Assembly: GCF_003937945.1 (NCBI RefSeq) | Contig: NZ_RSEC01000032.1 | Span: forward strand, 496,001-560,000 | DNA length: 64,000 nt | From: Amycolatopsis eburnea | GTDB lineage: Bacteria > Actinomycetota > Actinomycetes > Mycobacteriales > Pseudonocardiaceae | Reading direction: 5' to 3' | Shown here: one piece after another, positions 58,451 to 64,000 of the stretch | Numbering within the stretch: position 1 is the stretch's first letter | Layout of the letters: each line of letters opens with the position of its first letter | Position numbers and translations under genes: made by a program | Notes under the pieces: model-generated | The model's database searches: none | What the model was told of the DNA's origin: nothing | Seen by the model: the letters and a program-made list of their open reading frames with translations, nothing else

Positions 58451-59890
58451 TCAGGGCGTCAGGGAGCGGATGGCGCGGATGGCCTCCGGGATGGCGTGGA
58501 CCAGGCCCGATGCCGACGTCGGGGCGTTCTGGGCCGCGATAGCTCCCGCCAGCGAGTGGACGTGGGCCGCGGCGGCCGCGGCCAGCCAGGGGTCCAGGCC
58601 GGCCGCCAGGAGCGAACCCACCAAGCCCGAGAGCACGTCGCCGGAGCCCGCCGTCGCCAGCCAGGCGCCGTGCGGCTTGTTCAGCGCGACCCGGCCGTCC
58701 GGGGCCGCCACCACCGTGACGTGCCCCTTCAGCAGCACGACTGCGTCGTACTTCTTCGCGGCCTCACGCGCGGCCGTGACGCGATCCGCGCCCGGCTTGC
58801 GGCCCATCAGGCGCTCGTACTCGCCCGCGTGCGGCGTCAGCACCAGCGGCGTGTCCGGGTCGCGGGCGTCGAGGACGTCCGGTGACTTCGCGATGATCGT
58901 CGTCGCGTCGGCGTCCGCGCAGACCGGGACGCCCTGGCCGAGCACGTACCGCAGCACGTCCCGGCCTTCGGAGCCGGTGCCGATGCCCGGGCCGACCGCC
59001 CAGGCCTGGACGCGCCCGGCGTCGGCGACCGTGCCCGTCGCGATGATCTCCGGCCACTGCGCCCGGACGACGTCGGCGGCGTGACCGGCGTAGCGGACCA
59101 TGCCCGACGTCGCGCGGACGGCCGAGCCCGCGGCCAGCACCGCCGCACCCGGGTAGGTCGCCGAACCCGCCGCTACGCCGACCACGCCCTGGCTGTACTT
59201 GTCATCGTCCGGGCCGGGGATCGGCCAAGCGGCGGCGACGTCGGCGATGTCGAGCCGCCGCAGGTCCGGGTCGCTGAGTTCGAGGCCGATGTCCACCAGC
59301 ACGACCTCGCCGCAGTGGGCGGGCGCGAGCGCGTGCACCGGCTTGAGCGCGCCGAAGGTGACGGTCTTGGCCGCCTCCACCGCGGGGCCGTCGACCGCGC
59401 CGGTGTCCGGATCGACGCCGCTGGGGAGGTCGACCGCGACGATCGGGGCTGCCACCAGCTCGACGAGCCGGGCCGCGTCCGGGCGCAGGCCGCCTTTGCC
59501 GGAGATCCCGACGATCCCGTCGACCACGACGTCGGCCCGCTCAATCCACTGTGGACCCTCGTCGGCGGGGACCGCGCGGCCGCCGGACCGGCGCAGCGCC
59601 GCCAGTCCCTTGGCGTGCGCCTTCTCGGGCTTGAGCAGGACCGCCGTGACGGCCACTCCGCGACGGCGCAGGAAGGCGCCCGCCCAGAGCGCGTCGCCGC
59701 CGTTGTCGCCGGAGCCGACCAGGAGCACGACCCGGCGGCCGGAAACGCCGCCGGTGTGGTCTTCGAGGAAGTCCGCGATGTGCACCGCGAGCCCGAAGGA
59801 CGCCCGCCGCATCAGCTCGCCCTCCGGCGTGACGGCGAACGCCCGTGCCTCCGCCTCGCGAATCCGTTCCGTGGTCCAGATTCCCTGCAC
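58451..59890 (-). CDS. nnr: Bifunctional NAD(P)H-hydrate epimerase/dehydratase
   Basis: Repairs hydrated NADH and NADPH. The 479-residue protein has the YjeF_N epimerase domain (residues 1-220; VVLLVGSGDNGGDALWAGAF, VAVDLPSGVDPDTGAV) and the ADP-dependent dehydratase (YSQGVVGVAAGSATYPGAAV, VLTPHAGEYERLMG, LLKGHVTVVAAPDGR, LATAGSGDVLSGLVGSLLA). It lies just downstream of glmS, as in M. tuberculosis (nnr near glmS). Confidence 0.95.
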   Translation of the reverse strand: MQGIWTTERIREAEARAFAVTPEGELMRRASFGLAVHIADFLEDHTGGVSGRRVVLLVGSGDNGGDALWAGAFLRRRGVAVTAVLLKPEKAHAKGLAALRRSGGRAVPADEGPQWIERADVVVDGIVGISGKGGLRPDAARLVELVAAPIVAVDLPSGVDPDTGAVDGPAVEAAKTVTFGALKPVHALAPAHCGEVVLVDIGLELSDPDLRRLDIADVAAAWPIPGPDDDKYSQGVVGVAAGSATYPGAAVLAAGSAVRATSGMVRYAGHAADVVRAQWPEIIATGTVADAGRVQAWAVGPGIGTGSEGRDVLRYVLGQGVPVCADADATTIIAKSPDVLDARDPDTPLVLTPHAGEYERLMGRKPGADRVTAAREAAKKYDAVVLLKGHVTVVAAPDGRVALNKPHGAWLATAGSGDVLSGLVGSLLAAGLDPWLAAAAAAHVHSLAGAIAAQNAPTSASGLVHAIPEAIRAIRSLTP

Positions 59891-59905
59891 GGCGAAGGCC
59901 TCCCG

Positions 59906-61768
59906 CTACTCGACGGTCACGGACTTCGCCAGGTTACGCGGCTTGTCGACGTCGTACCCGCGGGCGCGGGCGATCTCCGCGGCCAGCACCTGCAGCGGCA
60001 CCGTGGACACCAGTGGCTGCAGCAGCGTCGGCACCGCGGGGACCTCGATGAGCTCGTCGGCGAACGGCCGGACGGTCTCGTCACCCTCTTCGGCGATCAC
60101 GATCGTGCGGGCGCCGCGGGCCTGGATCTCGCTGATGTTCGACACGAGCTTCGAGTGCAGCACCGCGCGGCCCTTGGGCGACGGCATCACGACGACGACC
60201 GGCAGGCCGTCTTCGATCAGCGCGATCGGGCCGTGCTTCAGCTCGCCTGCCGCGAAGCCCTCGGCGTGCATGTACGCGAGTTCCTTGAGCTTGAGCGCGC
60301 CTTCGAGGGCGACCGGGAATCCGACGTGGCGGCCGAGGAACAGCACCGCGCGCGAGTCGGCGATGCGCCGGCCGAGGTCGCGGGTCTGCTCCACAGTGGA
60401 CAGTACCTTCTGGACGGCCGCGGGCATGGCCTCCAGCTCGGCGAACTCGCGGGCGACCTCGTCCGGGTACTTCGTGCCGCGCGCCTGCGCCAGCGCCAGG
60501 CCGACGAGGTAGTTCGCCGCGATCTGGGCGAGGAACGCCTTCGTCGACGCGACGCCGATCTCGGGCCCGGCGTGGGTGTAGAGGACGGCGTCGGACTCAC
60601 GCGGGATCTGCGCGCCGTTGGTGTTGCAGACGGCCAGGACGCGCGCCTTCTGCTCACGCGCGTGCCGGACGGCTTCGAGCGTGTCCGCCGTCTCGCCGGA
60701 CTGGGACACGGCGACGACGAGCGTGTCGCGGTCCAGCACCGGGTCGCGGTAGCGGAACTCGGACGCCAGCTCGACCTCGACCGGCAGCCGCGTCCAGTGC
60801 TCGATGGCGTACTTCGCGACCAGGCCGGAGTGGTAGGCCGACCCGCAGGCGACGACGAAGACCTTGTCGACGTCGCGGAGGTCCTGGTCGGAGATGCGCT
60901 GCTCGTCGAGGATGATCCGGCCGGACTCGAAGTGCCCGCGCAGCGTGTTCGCCAGCGCCTCGGGCTGCTCCTCGATCTCCTTGAGCATGAAGTACTCGTG
61001 GCCGCCCTTTTCGGCGGCGGAGAGGTCCCAGTCCACGGTGAACGGCTTGGCCTGGGCGGCGTCGCCGTGGAAGTCGCGGACGTCGTAGCCCTCGCGCGTG
61101 ATGACGACGAGCTGGTCCTGGCCCAGTTCGACGGCCTCCCGGGTGTGCTCGATGAAGGCGGCGACGTCCGAGGCGACGAAGTGCTCCCCGTCGCCCACGC
61201 CGACGACCAGCGGCGACGACCGGCGGGCGGCGACGATGGTGTCCGGCTCGTCGGCGTGCGTCACGACCAGGGTGAAGGCGCCTTCCAGCCGGCGGCAGAC
61301 GGCGGCGACGCTCGCGGCGAAGTCACCCTTGGTGTCGCCTTCGGCGTAGGCGCGGGCGACGAGGTGGGCGGCGGTCTCGCTGTCGGTGTCGCTGGCCATC
61401 TCGACGCCGTCGGCTTCCAGTTCGGCCCGGAGAGCGGCGAAGTTCTCGATGATGCCGTTGTGCACGATCGCGACGCGCTGGCTCGTGTCCCGGTGCGGGT
61501 GCGAGTTGCGGTCGATCGGCGCACCGTGGGTGGCCCAGCGGGTGTGGCCCATGCCGGCGGTCCCGGCGAAGTTGTCCCGGCCGACCGCGTCGAGCTCGGC
61601 TTCCAGGTTGGCGAGGCGGCCCGCCTTGCGCTCGACGGTCAGCGCACCGGCACCGTCGAGGACCGCGACCCCGGCCGAGTCGTAACCGCGGTACTCCATG
61701 CGCCGGAGCCCGCCGAGGACGACGTCCAGAGCCGGGCGGTGCCCGACATATCCCACGATTCCACACAC
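59906..61768 (-). CDS. glmS: Glucosamine-fructose-6-phosphate aminotransferase
   Basis: Makes glucosamine-6-phosphate for cell-wall precursors. The 620-residue protein begins with the Ntn nucleophile cysteine (MCGIVGYVGHRPALD), so GTG at 61768 must be the start; a GTG or ATG two codons upstream would bury Cys. Glutaminase motifs GHTRWATHG and HNGIIENFAALR and two SIS isomerase domains (VACGSAYHSGLVAKY; FLGRHVGFPVALEGALKLKE) are complete. The C-terminal end is DVDKPRNLAKSVTVE. I see no glmS ribozyme upstream. Confidence 0.97.
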   Translation of the reverse strand: MCGIVGYVGHRPALDVVLGGLRRMEYRGYDSAGVAVLDGAGALTVERKAGRLANLEAELDAVGRDNFAGTAGMGHTRWATHGAPIDRNSHPHRDTSQRVAIVHNGIIENFAALRAELEADGVEMASDTDSETAAHLVARAYAEGDTKGDFAASVAAVCRRLEGAFTLVVTHADEPDTIVAARRSSPLVVGVGDGEHFVASDVAAFIEHTREAVELGQDQLVVITREGYDVRDFHGDAAQAKPFTVDWDLSAAEKGGHEYFMLKEIEEQPEALANTLRGHFESGRIILDEQRISDQDLRDVDKVFVVACGSAYHSGLVAKYAIEHWTRLPVEVELASEFRYRDPVLDRDTLVVAVSQSGETADTLEAVRHAREQKARVLAVCNTNGAQIPRESDAVLYTHAGPEIGVASTKAFLAQIAANYLVGLALAQARGTKYPDEVAREFAELEAMPAAVQKVLSTVEQTRDLGRRIADSRAVLFLGRHVGFPVALEGALKLKELAYMHAEGFAAGELKHGPIALIEDGLPVVVVMPSPKGRAVLHSKLVSNISEIQARGARTIVIAEEGDETVRPFADELIEVPAVPTLLQPLVSTVPLQVLAAEIARARGYDVDKPRNLAKSVTVE

Positions 61769-61891
61769 GCGCACCAGCCTAACGAGGGACGTTCGGCAGG
61801 CTGACGGGGTCCGGAAAGGCCGCTTGACCTGGGCAAGCCGGATCGGTCATGGTCCGGACCAATGCCCCGTCACCCACTCGGGTACCGGCCC

Positions 61892-61978
61892 AGCGCCCCA
61901 AGGTGGCCTTGGTTGCGTCTCACGCACCCAACGTGGCCTTCGGTGCGTCTGACGCACCGAAGGCCACATTGGGGCGCT
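61892..61978. repeat. Compound palindromic repeat upstream of glmS
   Basis: An outer pair of 19-base arms (61892-61910 and 61960-61978) matches with one mismatch. Inside it GTGGCCTTCGGTGCGTC and its complement form a second perfect 17-bp stem (61933-61967) that competes for the right arm. It belongs to the same family as 27090-27130 (GTGGC..T.GGTGCGTC core). It lies between divergent genes, so it is not simply a terminator. Confidence 0.85.
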
Positions 61979-62049
61979 TGGGGGTGGGTCCGGGGCTTGC
62001 CGGGGCGGCGAGCGAGCCTCCTGCGGGCTCGCGCAGTAGGGTTCCGGCT

Positions 62050-62874
62050 ATGGCCAGCAAGCCCAAGCAGCTGCTCGCGGAGTTGACGCATCCGGGTCCG
62101 CACGAGGTCCTGCGGGGTGATCTCGCCCTGGTCGGGCTGCCCGGTGTGGTGTTCACGCCGCGGGCCGGGCTCGGGCTGCCCGCCGTGGCCTTCGGGCACG
62201 GGTGGCTGCAGCCGCCGCACCGGTACCGGCAGCTGTTGCAGCACCTTGCCAGCTGGGGCATCGTCGCCGCCGCGCCTGCCACGCAGAAGGGGCCGTTGCC
62301 GTCGCACCGGCTGCTCGCCGCCGATCTGCTGACCACCCTCGACGTCGTCACCACCGTGCGGCTCGGGCCGGACGGCATCAGCGTCGATCCCGCCAAGCTC
62401 GGGCTCGCCGGGCACTCGACCGGGGGTGGCGCCGCCGTGCTCGCCGCGGCGCAGGACGCCCAGGCCGAGCGCCCGCGGATCCGCGCGGTCGCCACCATCA
62501 CCGCCGCTCAGACGCTGCCGCCGGCGCACGAGGCCGCCCAGGCCATCACCGTGCCCGGGCTGCACCTCGCCGCGGACGGGGACCTGGTCGCGCCGGCCGT
62601 CGGGCACGCCGAAGCCATCGCGAACGGCTGGGGTGGCGACGACGTCCAGCTGCGGCTGCTCGGCAAGGCGTCGCACCTGGGCGTCACCGAGGGCAGGCAC
62701 TGGTCGCAGCTGATCATGCACGGCAAGCCGCACCGCGGGACGCAGCAGCTGACCCGGGCGCTGTTCACCGCCTTCTTCCTGACGCACCTGACCGGCACCG
62801 ACAAGTACCGGCCGCTGCTCGAGGCGGACGTCAAGCGCGCCCCCATCGAGCGCGAGGAAGAACCCGCGCACTGA
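62050..62874 (+). CDS. Alpha/beta hydrolase, dienelactone hydrolase/chlorophyllase-like
   Basis: A 274-residue soluble hydrolase. VAFGHGWLQPPHRYRQLLQ contributes the oxyanion region, GLAGHSTGGGAAVLAAAQDA the nucleophile serine, a later Asp lies in LHLAADGDLVAP, and a histidine in GKASHLGVTEG completes the triad. The ATG at 62050 begins MASKPKQLLAELTHPGPHEV; an upstream in-frame extension passes through the palindromic repeat and is rejected. Substrate unknown. A strong hairpin follows the stop. Confidence 0.88.
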   Translation: MASKPKQLLAELTHPGPHEVLRGDLALVGLPGVVFTPRAGLGLPAVAFGHGWLQPPHRYRQLLQHLASWGIVAAAPATQKGPLPSHRLLAADLLTTLDVVTTVRLGPDGISVDPAKLGLAGHSTGGGAAVLAAAQDAQAERPRIRAVATITAAQTLPPAHEAAQAITVPGLHLAADGDLVAPAVGHAEAIANGWGGDDVQLRLLGKASHLGVTEGRHWSQLIMHGKPHRGTQQLTRALFTAFFLTHLTGTDKYRPLLEADVKRAPIEREEEPAH

Positions 62875-62880
62875 CGTGGA

Positions 62881-62906
62881 AAGGGCCCGGCCGGAGCCGG
62901 GCCCTT
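62881..62906. terminator. Terminator between convergent genes
   Basis: AAGGGCCCGGC and GCCGGGCCCTT form a perfect 11-bp stem with loop CGGA, seven bases after the hydrolase stop. It can also serve the opposite gene. Confidence 0.85.
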
Positions 62907-62908
62907 CC

Positions 62909-63385
62909 TCACACCAGCCAGCTGGTGCTGGAGAAATCGTCTTCGTCGTCCGGCTGGCGGGCGTGCCTGCCCCGCCGCGGCGGCTCCGGTGCGGCCGGGG
63001 CCGGCGGCTCCGGGGCCGGCTCGGGACGCGGGGCGACCGCCGCGGGCGCCGGCACCGGCGTTCCGTAGCTCGGCGTCGGGTACGCCGTGTAGCCCGTGTC
63101 CGCCTCTTCGTCCTGGACGCCGAACTCCATCAGCGACTCGCGGGACTTGTCGGCCAGCGTCTTCTCCGTCGCCCAGCCACCCGCGCTCTGCTTGCGCTTG
63201 TTGAGCTCGTCCATGTGCTCGGCGTACTTCTGCGCGGCGCCCATCTCCCGCTTCAGCCCCTCGCGCGCCTCCGCGGTGGCCTCGGCGACGTGGCGTTCGC
63301 GCAGCCCCCGCTGCTCGTCCTGCTCCCGCGCCGCGGCTTCCATCGTCGAGATCGCCGCGCGGTACCGGTCTTCGGCGCTGCTCAT
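62909..63385 (-). CDS. Coiled-coil protein with proline-rich tail
   Basis: I do not recognise a named family. Residues 1-85 are a charged alpha-helix or coiled coil (YRAAISTMEAAAREQDEQRG; EGLKREMGAAQKYAEHMDEL). Residues 100-135 are proline-alanine rich, and the end is acidic (DDEDDFSSTSWLV). It follows a glycine-rich gene on the same strand by 19 bases. A type VII secretion or envelope link is possible from context but not shown. Confidence 0.72.
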   Translation of the reverse strand: MSSAEDRYRAAISTMEAAAREQDEQRGLRERHVAEATAEAREGLKREMGAAQKYAEHMDELNKRKQSAGGWATEKTLADKSRESLMEFGVQDEEADTGYTAYPTPSYGTPVPAPAAVAPRPEPAPEPPAPAAPEPPRRGRHARQPDDEDDFSSTSWLV

Positions 63386-63404
63386 CGGCCCTCCTCAGCC
63401 CTCG

Positions 63405-64000
63405 TCACCGGTCGTACCGGATCGAACGGTCACCCTCGTCGTCGAGCGAGCCGCTGATCCGGCCCTTCGCGCCGCTCGTTTCGAACACGCCGCCCTCGAT
63501 GCGGTACTGGCTGGGGCCGCGCTGCTGGTCGCCGCCGCCACCGCCGCCCGGGGCACCGCCCATGCCGCCCATCATCCCGCCCATGCCGCTCATCCCGCTC
63601 ATGCCGGACGAGCCGCTCGCCGCGGCCTGGTGCGCGCCGGCGTCGACCGGGGTCGCGCCCAGCCCGCCGCCGTCGGACATCGGCATCGACGCGTCGCTGC
63701 CCGTCTGGGCACCCGGGTCGAGCGACACCGCGCCGGCGAAGTCCGCCGTCGCGCCGCCGCCGGTGACCGCGGAGCCGAAGTCGCTCGCCCCCGCCGTCGT
63801 CGTCGCGTCGCCACCGCCACCGGCACCGCCGCCCGCGTCGGCCGTCGCCACGGCGGGCTCCGCGCCGACACTGCTGCCGCCGCCGAAGTCACCGCCGACG
63901 TCGACCCCGCCCGGGGCGCTGAACCCGCTCGCGCCGCCACCGGCCGCTTCGCTGCGCGTGAAGCCCGGGTCCGGGTTGGGCGGCGCCGGGTCCTTCGTCA
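63405..64000 (-). CDS. Glycine/alanine-rich protein, N-terminus beyond window
   Basis: The frame is open to the right edge, so only the C-terminal 197 residues are seen. They are dominated by Gly, Ala and Ser, with a methionine-glycine run (MSGMSGMGGMMGGMGG) and a more ordered end YRIEGGVFETSGAKGRISGS before SIRYDR. Such composition is common in PPE- or Esp-like type VII secretion proteins of actinomycetes, but the diagnostic N-terminal domain is outside the window. The start cannot be given. Confidence 0.7.
   Translation of the reverse strand, partial: TKDPAPPNPDPGFTRSEAAGGGASGFSAPGGVDVGGDFGGGSSVGAEPAVATADAGGGAGGGGDATTTAGASDFGSAVTGGGATADFAGAVSLDPGAQTGSDASMPMSDGGGLGATPVDAGAHQAAASGSSGMSGMSGMGGMMGGMGGAPGGGGGGDQQRGPSQYRIEGGVFETSGAKGRISGSLDDEGDRSIRYDR

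Noticed and set aside
59081..61804. 907-codon open frame antisense to glmS and nnr
   Set aside because: Shadow of two certain genes.
61769..62049. A glmS ribozyme
   Set aside because: No ribozyme core could be recognised upstream of glmS, and only the palindromic repeat is seen.

Overview
The window is high-GC actinomycete chromosome, most likely from a Pseudonocardiaceae member close to Amycolatopsis. That rests on gene order, on a BldM-type orphan regulator beside sigD, on an exosortase P locus, and on several long palindromic intergenic repeats. No taxonomic search was possible. The housekeeping order follows the Mycobacterium tuberculosis segment from guaA to glmS closely: guaA, choD, guaB3, guaB, a DUF5319 gene, rsdA-sigD, an Rv3415c-like gene, whiB3, groEL1-groES, tsaD-rimI-tsaB, tsaE, alr, nnr, glmS.

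Layout. 1-9.55 kb: 5' part of guaA, then metabolic genes (DinB-like, rhomboid, alcohol and aldehyde dehydrogenases, a Tat-exported flavin oxidase, a maleylpyruvate isomerase-like enzyme, a ChoD-like GMC oxidase). 9.6-26.5 kb: an accessory island of seven genes, by eye poorer in GC than its flanks, inserted between choD and guaB3. It has a four-gene leftward operon: a GHKL ATPase/SF2 helicase fusion, a UvrD-like helicase, DrmA and DrmB. It also has a convergent Rad50/RloC-like ATPase with a small partner, and a helicase with a RelE-like N-terminus. DrmA and DrmB are the core of DISARM anti-phage systems, but no methylase, DrmC nuclease, DrmD or DrmE is present, so this looks like an undescribed DrmAB-based defence arrangement. 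26.8-27.2 kb: an orphan DUF397 gene and a perfect 50-bp direct repeat of the guaB3 3' end at the island edge.

27.2-38.7 kb: guaB3 and guaB for guanine nucleotides, rsdA-sigD, a BldM-like regulator lacking its phospho-acceptor aspartate, a MerR regulator, WhiB3, and groES-groEL1 behind a CIRCE-controlled promoter. 38.8-40.5 kb: an arsenic operon with ArsR and an ArsM-ArsN fusion behind a large palindrome. 40.8-47.3 kb: envelope genes (bifunctional peptidoglycan hydrolase, exosortase P with a glycosyltransferase, a choice-of-anchor P protein, a 59-residue sorting-signal peptide and a UDP-GlcNAc 2-epimerase).

47.3-54.9 kb: the t6A synthesis genes tsaD-rimI-tsaB and tsaE, interrupted by a malonyl-CoA synthetase/carboxyltransferase pair, then a hydrolase and alr, whose start lies in a 13-bp hairpin. 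55-58.3 kb: deoR-xylB-ABC ATPase for pentose or polyol use. 58.4-64 kb: nnr, glmS, a dienelactone hydrolase-like gene, and two genes with low-complexity regions at the right edge, the last of them truncated.
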